Source: Lentisphaerota bacterium (lineage in GTDB: Bacteria > Verrucomicrobiota > Lentisphaeria > Oligosphaerales > JABHEG01). From it: 45,175 nucleotides of DNA. This document shows positions 7,972-16,077 of this stretch, piece by piece. The notes beneath the pieces were generated by a model. That model saw only the letters and a list, made by a program, of their open reading frames with translations, did not search any database and was not told the DNA's origin. Each line of letters begins with the position of its first letter. Position 1 is the first letter of the stretch. A program made the translations under genes and the position numbers. The DNA is taken from positions 1 to 45,175 of the forward strand of contig JABHEG010000263.1 of NCBI GenBank assembly GCA_018676675.1, read 5' to 3'.

Positions 7972-10900
7972 TCATTGCTCCAGGGACACGGGCAAGGGGT
8001 CTTCACACTCCCAACTCTCGCCCTCAATGTCGCCGTCGAAATGGAACAGTGCCCGGGTGTGCTCATCCAGCTCGAAGTCGCTCTTGCGCGAGGGTTCGAA
8101 GTCGCGTGAATACCGCTGCACGTCTGAGACGCGGAGTTCGTCCACAAGGCCATCGATGTTGGAGCTTTCATACTTGCGCCCGATGTACAGCTCGGTCGGC
8201 ATGTGTGCCGGTTCGTTACCATACCAACGGTAACCCGTGTTACTGCCCTGCTTGCCGTTGATGAAAATCCGGGCGATCAACACATCGTCACGGACCTTCG
8301 TGCTATAGGGTGGATTCCTGGGCACAAGACCGTCTTCGTTGCCCCACACCCAGGCGACATGTGTCCACACACCCGGTTCGAACACGGTCCGGCGGTAGCG
8401 CCGTAAGGTGGTGTAGTTTGCCAGGCCATCGCTATAGAAGTGGCCGTACAGGACGTGTGAGAAGAGGAAATCGTGGGTCGCATTGCGGGTCCGTGGCTTG
8501 ACATAGTGCCACAGCGACCAGGCGTGCTTTGCCTCAGAGCCGAGCTGGATGAGCGCCTTGGACCCCTTGGGCTGCAGATCGCAGGTGTGCCAGCTGGTCT
8601 TGAGCCAGAACTCGATCGTGCCTTGCTTGAAGGGAAGGAAGCGCAGGCCGTCACCGGAGGGATGCGCAGGGCCGCCGGACAGCCTAAGATAGCGCCTGCC
8701 GGTCAGGTGGACCGCCTGGTTCTCCGGCTTGTTGACAACGCTTGGAACGTAGAGCTCTTGAGGGAGAGGCGGCTGGTACACCTCGGGGTTCTTTCTCTGC
8801 CATGGAATGTCAGGCAGAAAATAGCTGTCGGGCGACTCGGCAGCGAAGAAGGGAGGGATATTCCGTGTACTGACAAGCTCATTCTTGACTGGAACGAAGC
8901 TCCACAACCCCGGCAGGTCCGCCGGCAGCTCGATCCAGCCATGTTGCGGAGTTGCGTCTGGCCAGGGGGCGCCCGATGGCCCCAACAGCCGCGCGGAACC
9001 CTCGAAGAAAATGGCGCCGTCCTCGGTCCCCTCGGGAAGGCTGAAGTAGTACGGGATGGGGGGGGCCTGGGCCGGGGCGGGGCGCCAGTACTCGGGTGCG
9101 TAGACGACCATCGGCGTGCGCGAATCCGCGTAACAGAGGTGCAGGCCGTTGGCTGGAGCCGTGACTCGGTATGCTCCCCCAGGGCCGTCTTTGGGCAGGC
9201 GGATGGTTGATCCGCCCGCACTCGACCGCGTCACCCGGAACACGTCGAGTCCGTACCGTGTCCCGACATTGACCGCTTCCACCTTCGGGCAGGCCGTGAT
9301 AATGTCGCCGGAGGCACCTGTCGCCTGGGACTGGGAGCGCGTGAACAGGTCGACCGCCTGTTCGCCGCCCTTCTTCACGATGATGCTCGAGGGAAAACCA
9401 AAGTCTTCGTAGCCGATCCAGCTTGCTGTGGGCGTCTTGTCGGCTCCCGATTGGGCGAGTGTCGCCATCGCATACGGCAGCCCTTCGAACACGAACGTGC
9501 AGTTGGCGGCTCCCTCGCAGCCGACTGTGTGGTCTTCCTTCGTGTCGTAGGCACTTGCGGAGTAGCGCAACTGCGTGACCAACACCTGAGGCACATGCGG
9601 CCGGCTGGCCTCCCGATAGAGCAGAGATCCGACTCGCGCCTGCGGGTTGCAGTAGCGGTGCGGCCAGGTGCCCAGTAGCGGAACCCACCAACGCTCGGCG
9701 ATCTTCATGAGCATGTCATGGTAACGTTGGCCGCCGAGGATGTCCCAGCCGTCCTGGATTGCCCGGATGTCGACTTGTGTCTTGTAGGTGGTCGAGGTGT
9801 ATGGGCGGTTCTTGGTCAGGTCGATTTCCGCCTGCGGGTCGTAGAATTGGTCGGTTGTACGCTCTGCCATCGCCCGCAGCACCGGGTCCCAGGTGAAGGC
9901 ATAAGTCTGGACCAAGGTTCGGAACATCATGAGTGATCGCCAGTTTTGTGCCGCTCCCGCCGGGCTCCAGTGACGCTTCGCCCCCTCCGCAAAGTCGAAC
10001 ATGATATCTCTGGCTCGGCGGTTTCCGGTCAGGTAGTAGTCCCAGGCGATGAGATTCATGTTCGTGGTGCTGGAGTAGTTCAGGGTAGCAGGTCCAGCCC
10101 ATGGCATGGGCAGGTTGTGTGGGGTTGAGGGCTTCAGGTCCGAGCCTGGCGGGGAGTGGAACAGGCCCTTGATGCGGCCGTCACCATCGCACTGGGCTAC
10201 ATCCACATCCATGAACGTTCGCGCCACGTTCTCGATGAAGGCGCGCTTGGCTCGGTCGCCGGACCGGCCGTAGAGTCGCCATTGGTCAACCTTGAGCGTG
10301 TACATCGCCTTGCTGTAGCGCTTTTGAACGACGTAGTTGCCTCTGTAGCCCAGGTGTGGGCCGTTGAAGTAGTCCACAAACCCGTAGTCGCCCCATTGAC
10401 CGATGCGCTTTGCCCAGAAGCGGAAGGCCGCATCGATGGCTCGTTCGGCGTCCGGAAAACGCGTCGTGTCCTCCGGATGGATCTCGCCCATCGCACTGGA
10501 CGCGCATACCCAAGCCGGATCGGTGTGGGCGTAGACCTGGGCTGAACTCAGGTGTGACAGTCGGGCAGCGGCCTTGGCGGGGGCTTCCGGAGCCAACGGC
10601 GCAATGGCCAGGAAGCTCGTTCGTGACCAGCCCACGGCGTTGCTCTGGTTCCTGAGCGCGCGCTCAACGATGGGGATGCGCCTTGTCTCGCTGGTTGATT
10701 TCTCGTGCCAGTTTTGCAAATCCCAGCGTTTGACCAGCGCCGGCATGCGGAAATCCAGTTCCTGCCCGCCACGCGAGCTGTGCAGCTTCAGGTTCACCCG
10801 ATTGCCCGCGACAACGAACTCTTTCGGGTGTTGCCGGGCGGTCTCTCGGCACGAGATGAGGAGGCCGCCGGACGTGCCCGTCAGGGCTGCCCAGTCGCCG

Positions 10901-12909
10901 CACTCCTCCCCCTCGGACAGACGTACTGTCTGGTTGTCGGCGGGGATGCGGTCAACACTGAAGTGGTTCACGCCATGAGCATGTCGGTAGTGGCCATCCT
11001 GGAACATGGCTGCAGCTTCCCCAGGGGCAAGAACCTGTGTGATGTGCTTCTGCCAGTCCTCACGAGCTGATCCGAAACTCGCTGTTGGCTTCGCGCCTGG
11101 TGCCGTGGTGAGTTCCCAACCGATGTCTTGGAACCATGTCTTGTTCGTGTCCTGCGTGATCGTGAAGGTGTGGGTGACCCGTGCCACGGGATGTCCGGAA
11201 AACAGTTCGACACGGGTGACATGGCGGGCGAGCTCTCGGCCGTCCTTCGTCCGGTAAGGTCCCTCGAACCGGATGCAGGCAGCCACCGGGCCATCCGCCT
11301 CGATCCGGACGTCTTCCCCATCTGCCGAGGCCCGAGCGACGGCTCCTGTCTGGTCGACCACGTAGAGCCCCCGTGCGCCTTCGCTGGTGGCCCCCGTGCG
11401 CCCTTCCCGGCGAATCTCCCGGATCGGCGACGAACCGGGGCCGAGGACGTACAGTGCCGCGCCCGTATCGACTGTGATGGCATCGCCGTTGCGTGTGACG
11501 GCCAAGGGGTGGGGCTGGGCTGGGCGCGGGGGCACGTCGTCCGTCCCGCATACCTCAACAATGCACCCGTTCCCGGAGTTCACGATGGCGTCGAAACGTA
11601 CCCATTTGATCGCTCCTTCCGGAGCCCAGAGTCCGGTCGCCTCGCACTGGAATGGCAGCGCTTTCCCCAGCTTGTCGACAACCCGCAAACCACCCGTTTC
11701 CCACAGTGTTCCTGCTCGAAACGGGACCCCGAACGTCACTGGCCAAGCCGTGACTGAATCGATGCCTTCAGGGGGATCGATCTGCACGGGGATCCGTGTG
11801 CCTGTTGCGAGTGGCTCGTCGGGACGGGTCGTCGACAAGAAGGCCTCCACGCATCCGGTGACCGTGTCCAGTTCCACCACGGTCACGCGCAGAAGGGCCG
11901 CCGCAAGATCGTGCCGCCGCAGGTCGACGTCCAATGCACCGTCCGTTTGGCTTGGGGTGATCGTCGTCTCGTCGAGCGGCGTTGATTCACCTGGGCGGAA
12001 CAGGGCAGCGGTCACCTTGCACCCGCTCAGTTTTTCGCGGGTCGGAGCGATCTGGAGTTTGCCGGTGATCCAGCGTTCCCCCGGACGTGCTTGCAGACGT
12101 TCGAACGTCAGACGCAGCCCCTCACCCGACGTCATGACTCGAGCGTCGGTGGAGTCAGCCTGTGGTGTGTTCCCTACCCGTCGATTTTCCGGCGCGTCGG
12201 GGAGGACGAGGACGCTGGCTGTGGGATCCCCGTACTTGCCGTTCCAGGCCGTGGGGGCGAGCGAAGGCCCGTTGCGTCCGATATTGAACCCGACATGGCG
12301 TTGCCACTCCGTCAGTCCGAAGGCTGGGTATGGAATGGCCATCTCGACGGTCCAGGCGTCTTCACCGATGCGGGCGGCGTGTTGCCAGCGCGGGTCATGC
12401 TCCGCTTTGCTTCGGCTGCCGATTTTGGTCGCGTCGTAGATGCTGTTGGCCGCGTTGACCACGAACTGGTAGGAGGTCGCACGAGCCAAGTCCGGCGCGA
12501 TCCACATCTCCATGCAGTCGTCACCCCAGACCTGACCATCCCGTTCGTGGATGTCGGCCTTGGGCGGCTGTCCGTTGCGCAAATCGCACCGCACCGCCAG
12601 GTAGAGTGCCTGCTCGTCAGCGCAAATCCGGACACTCGTGCGTGGTTCCTGCTCCCCCAGGGACCCGATGACTGCTGCCTCCTGCCACGCTGCGTCATCC
12701 ACGCTGCCGTCCACAACCGGGGCTGCCGCAGGTCGCGGGCACGTCAGCCGCAGCTCAGGCGGTTGCGAGAACCGCGCCAGTGGATCGGGCGCGAAAGTGA
12801 GCCGCAGCGATTCTGCTCCCGGAACGGCTGGCGCTGTGGACCAGAGGACCAGGACGAGCAGGCTGGGGACGGTCAGATACTTCGAGGGCCTCTCTGGGGA
12901 CACTTTCAC
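7972..12909 (-). CDS. Giant secreted CBM9 / PcRGLX-YetA-like lyase / LamG protein
   Basis: A 1645-residue exported protein. The GTG at 12909 overlaps the TGA of the dipeptidase-like gene (GTGA), has GAGG upstream, and gives a signal peptide (SLLVLVLWSTAPAVPGA). Domains in order: a CBM9-like beta-sandwich (about 50-250, with PVVDGSVDDAAWQEA and FVVNAANSIYD); a domain with WPVTFGVPFRAGTLWE and GAIKWVRFDA, characteristic of the N-terminal RIFT barrel of PcRGLX/YetA-like exo-rhamnogalacturonan lyases; an alpha-helical (alpha/alpha) catalytic region (roughly 750-1150); and a C-terminal LamG-like sandwich (about 1400-1610). The family includes exo-lyases that cut uronic-acid-linked backbones; specificity here is inferred. 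It is much larger than the core lyase because of the two added binding modules. The next gene starts 187 bp further on. Confidence 0.72.
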   Translation of the reverse strand: MKVSPERPSKYLTVPSLLVLVLWSTAPAVPGAESLRLTFAPDPLARFSQPPELRLTCPRPAAAPVVDGSVDDAAWQEAAVIGSLGEQEPRTSVRICADEQALYLAVRCDLRNGQPPKADIHERDGQVWGDDCMEMWIAPDLARATSYQFVVNAANSIYDATKIGSRSKAEHDPRWQHAARIGEDAWTVEMAIPYPAFGLTEWQRHVGFNIGRNGPSLAPTAWNGKYGDPTASVLVLPDAPENRRVGNTPQADSTDARVMTSGEGLRLTFERLQARPGERWITGKLQIAPTREKLSGCKVTAALFRPGESTPLDETTITPSQTDGALDVDLRRHDLAAALLRVTVVELDTVTGCVEAFLSTTRPDEPLATGTRIPVQIDPPEGIDSVTAWPVTFGVPFRAGTLWETGGLRVVDKLGKALPFQCEATGLWAPEGAIKWVRFDAIVNSGNGCIVEVCGTDDVPPRPAQPHPLAVTRNGDAITVDTGAALYVLGPGSSPIREIRREGRTGATSEGARGLYVVDQTGAVARASADGEDVRIEADGPVAACIRFEGPYRTKDGRELARHVTRVELFSGHPVARVTHTFTITQDTNKTWFQDIGWELTTAPGAKPTASFGSAREDWQKHITQVLAPGEAAAMFQDGHYRHAHGVNHFSVDRIPADNQTVRLSEGEECGDWAALTGTSGGLLISCRETARQHPKEFVVAGNRVNLKLHSSRGGQELDFRMPALVKRWDLQNWHEKSTSETRRIPIVERALRNQSNAVGWSRTSFLAIAPLAPEAPAKAAARLSHLSSAQVYAHTDPAWVCASSAMGEIHPEDTTRFPDAERAIDAAFRFWAKRIGQWGDYGFVDYFNGPHLGYRGNYVVQKRYSKAMYTLKVDQWRLYGRSGDRAKRAFIENVARTFMDVDVAQCDGDGRIKGLFHSPPGSDLKPSTPHNLPMPWAGPATLNYSSTTNMNLIAWDYYLTGNRRARDIMFDFAEGAKRHWSPAGAAQNWRSLMMFRTLVQTYAFTWDPVLRAMAERTTDQFYDPQAEIDLTKNRPYTSTTYKTQVDIRAIQDGWDILGGQRYHDMLMKIAERWWVPLLGTWPHRYCNPQARVGSLLYREASRPHVPQVLVTQLRYSASAYDTKEDHTVGCEGAANCTFVFEGLPYAMATLAQSGADKTPTASWIGYEDFGFPSSIIVKKGGEQAVDLFTRSQSQATGASGDIITACPKVEAVNVGTRYGLDVFRVTRSSAGGSTIRLPKDGPGGAYRVTAPANGLHLCYADSRTPMVVYAPEYWRPAPAQAPPIPYYFSLPEGTEDGAIFFEGSARLLGPSGAPWPDATPQHGWIELPADLPGLWSFVPVKNELVSTRNIPPFFAAESPDSYFLPDIPWQRKNPEVYQPPLPQELYVPSVVNKPENQAVHLTGRRYLRLSGGPAHPSGDGLRFLPFKQGTIEFWLKTSWHTCDLQPKGSKALIQLGSEAKHAWSLWHYVKPRTRNATHDFLFSHVLYGHFYSDGLANYTTLRRYRRTVFEPGVWTHVAWVWGNEDGLVPRNPPYSTKVRDDVLIARIFINGKQGSNTGYRWYGNEPAHMPTELYIGRKYESSNIDGLVDELRVSDVQRYSRDFEPSRKSDFELDEHTRALFHFDGDIEGESWECEDPLPVSLEQ

Positions 12910-14150
12910 AGCCTCACCTCTCTTTCGGGTCGGTTGGCTTCCAGAACACGGAGAAAGTTGCCGCTCAGGATGGAGGCGATGTCGTCGTCGGAGTACCCTC
13001 GGGTTACCAGGCCAACGGTGTAGAGCGGCCAATTCGTCCAGACGAGGCTTCCTCTGGCTGCTTCATCGGAAGCTCCCGAGAGGGCATGGTTCTCCGGGCG
13101 CCAGTTGCCCCACCAGCGGTTGCCCTGGAATTCCGGCTTGGTGTAGCCGCTGATGCCGCTTGGCCACTCGGCCTGGTAGGTGGTGTCCGTGCCGATGGCC
13201 ACATGATCTGTGCCGACCACGGAGGCGATGTGGTCGATGTGGTCGAGCATCGTGTTGAGATTGGCTTCCGGGCCCAGCATGCTGGGCAGGACATAAACCC
13301 CGATGAGTCCGTCAGTGTTGGCGATGGCCTTGAGGGCTTGATCGGTCTTGCAGCGCATGTGATCGAAGAGGGTTCGGGCGGCTGTGTGGCTGGCCATCAT
13401 CGGCTTCGTTGAGGCGGCAGCCGCATCGAGCGTAGTCTGGATGCCGCTGTGAGGGATATCCACGATGATCCCGACGCGGTTCATTTCGGCGATGAGGTCG
13501 TGACCCAGTGCGCTGAGTCCGGCATTTGCCAGTTCGGCACAGCCGTCACCGACGGCGTTGCGCCGGTTGTAGGTGAGATGCATCAGGCGGATGCCCAGGT
13601 TGTACCACGTCTCGACCCAGCTCAGTTCCTCACGTCGATCCTCCAGTTGGCCGACGATCGGGGGGCCATTGCAGCTCCAGACAATCGCGATTTTTCCCTG
13701 GGCACGTGCTTCCTGAATCTCGTCTGCCGATCCGGCCTGCACCAGCAGGTCGCGGAACACACGGATGCATTGGCGGGACATGGCCATGCGCTTGATATCC
13801 TGCTCGCGTGACTTTCCTTCCGCCACAGTCAGAACAGTCGCGTTGAGGCCGGTGGCCCGGATGGCCAGGAGGTACTCCCTGGCCGCCTCTTCATCGTATG
13901 TGGCGGCGACTCCCCGCAGCATCCCCGCCCGCCAGGCCAGTTCACGTGCTCCGATGTGGCCGTCCTTCCATTCGTTCCACCTGTCGGCGAAGTCCGAAGG
14001 GAACACGCTGGGCAGAAAGCCGAACGTGTCACACCCCAGCAGGTTGCTATGCAACTCCAGGCCGTGTTCGAGGTCGGTCTGGGATGGTTTGAGCACATCG
14101 AGTCCGCGCTGCCACGCTGTTCGCATCAGGTCGTTCGTCTCGCGTTCCAT
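12906..14150 (-). CDS. Membrane-dipeptidase-like amidohydrolase (peptidase M19 family)
   Basis: A 414-residue protein of the M19 renal-dipeptidase family (PF01244). ATG 14150 was chosen because AAGGAAGG lies 8 nt upstream. Family blocks are clear: LGIRLMHLTYNRRNAVGDGC, VGIIVDIPHSG (His234), KPMMASHTAARTL (His255) and HVAIGTDTTY. By eye, the first zinc site is altered: the usual N-terminal H-x-D reads His34-Ser-Asn36, and the bridging Glu of the usual E-G-G motif appears to be Asn161 (WSCNGPP). It may therefore bind one metal or act on something other than dipeptides. There is no signal peptide. Its stop overlaps the start of the giant lyase-like gene. It sits 65 bp behind a sialidase, and an amidohydrolase could remove acyl or amide groups from amino sugars; that role is speculation. 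Confidence 0.8.
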   Translation of the reverse strand: MERETNDLMRTAWQRGLDVLKPSQTDLEHGLELHSNLLGCDTFGFLPSVFPSDFADRWNEWKDGHIGARELAWRAGMLRGVAATYDEEAAREYLLAIRATGLNATVLTVAEGKSREQDIKRMAMSRQCIRVFRDLLVQAGSADEIQEARAQGKIAIVWSCNGPPIVGQLEDRREELSWVETWYNLGIRLMHLTYNRRNAVGDGCAELANAGLSALGHDLIAEMNRVGIIVDIPHSGIQTTLDAAAASTKPMMASHTAARTLFDHMRCKTDQALKAIANTDGLIGVYVLPSMLGPEANLNTMLDHIDHIASVVGTDHVAIGTDTTYQAEWPSGISGYTKPEFQGNRWWGNWRPENHALSGASDEAARGSLVWTNWPLYTVGLVTRGYSDDDIASILSGNFLRVLEANRPEREVRL

Positions 14151-14215
14151 AGGTTGCCTTCCTTGGTAGACGATCAGGCTGTCACGTTCTGTCTGTCGTG
14201 ATGCGTCCGGTGAGC

Positions 14216-15292
14216 TCACGGGCTGGGCCAGTTCTCGGGGACGCGGTTCTTCTCTACTGCCCTGTCTATATCCCAGCGGACGACTCCCATGTGGTAGCGC
14301 GTGTGTGCCTGCACTCCGCGAGAGTAGTACGCTGTCACGACCGTGCCATCCGGCGATTGGACACTGGAGGGATATCCACCGTCGTGGGTGTCATCCAGGT
14401 TCACCAGGACAATTGGTGTGTACCATGTCGTGCCGTCAGGGTCGCCAATTCGTGCCCCGACTCCGTAGAACCCGGAGTGTCGAATCCCGTAGGTCAGGAG
14501 GATGCGTCCGTCGGTCAGTCGAAGGAAGTGGCCAGGCAGTTCGCCAGCGCCTGTGAGGGGACCATGAAGTTCCCACGTCCGTCCGGCGTCGTTGGAGACA
14601 AACTGATCAAGGTTCCGGCTGCGCGCGGCGGCCAGGAGCCGTCCGTCGCCGAAGGAGAACAGTGTGGTTTCGTTGTGCATTGGTGCCAGGGGCACGCACT
14701 CACCCCATGTTTGGCCGTCGTCGCGGCTGCTCAGGAAGAAACTCGACAGAGCACCATCCAGCTTCCGTGTGTAGACGCTGACGCCCAGGGTGCCGTCGCC
14801 ACACGCAACGATGTCCCCGAACGGCACTGGTTCCAGGTAGCCCTCTGCACGGGGCGAGAACTCTACGACGCCGTCGCGCTTCCACGTTCGCCCGCCGTCT
14901 GCGGACCGACACACCCACGGGTGCAGAACGTTGCTCCTGCCGACCCCGGCCGGTTGCCACTCCTGTTCTTCCCCAGGCCCTGAGGCGATGGTCGGTCGGT
15001 CATCCCAGCCGCTGGCCAGAACAATGAGATCCCCGTTCGCAGCGAGTCCCGCAGCTACGTTCATCCGGTTGGTATTCGGTTCGTGAGGGGCAGCCGTCCC
15101 TCGATACGACCATGTGCGCCCTTCATCCAGACTGGTCCAGCACTCGACATCGCCTTCCCATAGACCGTGACATGGCTGACTGAATATGGTGCTGATGATG
15201 GCCCCATCCGGCATGCGCGTCAGGTTGGGCCAGGCACAGACGTTGTCGACGGCGATGTAGCGTTCGGTAAGGGGAGTGCAGACTTCACGCAT
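14216..15292 (-). CDS. Sialidase family (BNR-repeat) protein
   Basis: A 358-residue beta-propeller protein. Four Asp boxes are visible: SLDEGRTW, SADGGRTW, SRDDGQTW and SNDAGRTW. The C-terminal block DGGYPSSVQSPDGTVVTAYY is a strong sialidase signature. There is no signal peptide and no accessory domain, so it is compact and probably cytoplasmic or non-classically located. ATG 15292 is preceded by GGAGAGG at 8 nt, a strong ribosome-binding site, and a long noncoding region lies upstream, so this is probably the first gene of the minus-strand block running to 247. It is distinct from the LamG-bearing sialidase at the other end of the block. The sugar removed need not be sialic acid. Confidence 0.82.
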   Translation of the reverse strand: MREVCTPLTERYIAVDNVCAWPNLTRMPDGAIISTIFSQPCHGLWEGDVECWTSLDEGRTWSYRGTAAPHEPNTNRMNVAAGLAANGDLIVLASGWDDRPTIASGPGEEQEWQPAGVGRSNVLHPWVCRSADGGRTWKRDGVVEFSPRAEGYLEPVPFGDIVACGDGTLGVSVYTRKLDGALSSFFLSSRDDGQTWGECVPLAPMHNETTLFSFGDGRLLAAARSRNLDQFVSNDAGRTWELHGPLTGAGELPGHFLRLTDGRILLTYGIRHSGFYGVGARIGDPDGTTWYTPIVLVNLDDTHDGGYPSSVQSPDGTVVTAYYSRGVQAHTRYHMGVVRWDIDRAVEKNRVPENWPSP

Positions 15293-15602
15293 CGGCTGGA
15301 CCTCTCCTGCTGGGTGCTGTGGAACGGCTCAAGGGGACGCACGGACAATGCGACAGGATCGGGGAAGATGCAAGGCCCCCCCCCGGGTTCGGCCTTCCGT
15401 GATGCCTCCCCGGGGTCTCAATTGGAGCTCGTTCCAGCGGGACGGCGTAAGATGTGTCGGTTCGGACGCTATACCCATATTGAAGGGCAAGACGGTTGCA
15501 CGGCAAAACGGTCTGCGGTTTGGTGTCCGAGGTCCGCTGTTCACCAAGCTTAAAGTGACGGCCTCCGGTGAGCGATCGTCTGCGATGGTGGGAAAGGGCA
15601 AG
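15293..15602. other. Noncoding leader/promoter region of the sialidase operon
   Basis: No gene is supported here. It should hold the promoter for the minus-strand operon. A run of nine C (15376-15384) lies inside an inverted repeat AAGGCC/GGCCTT (15372-15377 and 15391-15396), about 85 nt before the sialidase start codon. A CCCCGGGG palindrome follows near 15409. I could not assign -35/-10 boxes with confidence. Confidence 0.4.
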
Positions 15603-15848
15603 ATGACACATCAGCTTAGCGTCAGAGACCGGTCCGTGTGGATTGTCGGGCTCCTGTTCAAATGTCCGTTGGGGACGCCGGAACTGCATTGTCCTCTGCA
15701 GGATTTGCGGGATACCCCCATCGGGGAGCGTATCCGCGCAGTCTACGGCATGCCTGACAGGGAGAAGGAACGAGTGATCTGCCGTCATCAGGCTTGTCTG
15801 GCCGCCCGAGAGCAGGCGAACACGCAGGTTTCGCTGTCGACCGTGTGA
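15603..15848 (+). CDS. Small Cys/His-containing protein, function unknown
   Basis: An 81-residue reading frame (an alternative ATG at 15585 would add 6 residues). Unlike the surrounding chance frames it has balanced composition, predicted helices and a patterned set of Cys and His: WIVGLLFKCPLG (Cys21), HCPL (His29, Cys30) and ICRHQACLAARE (Cys60, His62, Cys65). These spacings could bind a metal. GGGAAAGGG just before ATG 15603 may serve as ribosome-binding site. It resembles small unnamed proteins with a C-P-L-G ... H-x-x-C-L pattern that I recall only vaguely, so no function is offered. It is divergent from the sialidase gene and convergent with the heparinase-type gene. It could still be a chance frame. 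Confidence 0.45.
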   Translation: MTHQLSVRDRSVWIVGLLFKCPLGTPELHCPLQDLRDTPIGERIRAVYGMPDREKERVICRHQACLAAREQANTQVSLSTV

Positions 15849-16077
15849 TGCCCCGGGTGAGTTCGGGAATGGGGAGGGGGATTGGGGGCAGTGCTGCTGG
15901 CTCAAGGCACGGTCGCCTCCAAGAATGCTCCGCTGTGGCCTCCTCCCTGGAGGGCGTGTTCCCTGGTCCGTACTGTGACTGGCGGTCGCTGGGGACATCG
16001 ACCCTCCAAAAACGCTCCGCTTCGGACTCCCCATTCTGACCTGACGTTCTCCCCCGAACGGGCTCCCGTTGGCCGCC
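15849..16077. other. Intergenic region with two REP-like repeats and a short hairpin
   Basis: Lies downstream of both flanking genes, which converge on it. Two 19-bp copies of a repeat, at 15916-15934 and 16003-16021, agree at 17 of 19 bases (CCTCCAARAAYGCTCCGCT) and are 87 bp apart. A perfect AACGGG-CT-CCCGTT inverted repeat at 16057-16070 lies just after the stop of the heparinase-type gene; it lacks a T-tract, so it is at best a weak or factor-assisted terminator. No gene is seen. Confidence 0.5.

Noticed and set aside
15285..16034. Minus-strand frame of 249 codons in the gap after the sialidase
   Set aside because: Composition (Arg, Pro, Ser, His) is typical of noncoding high-GC DNA, it runs through REP-like repeats, and no domain is visible.
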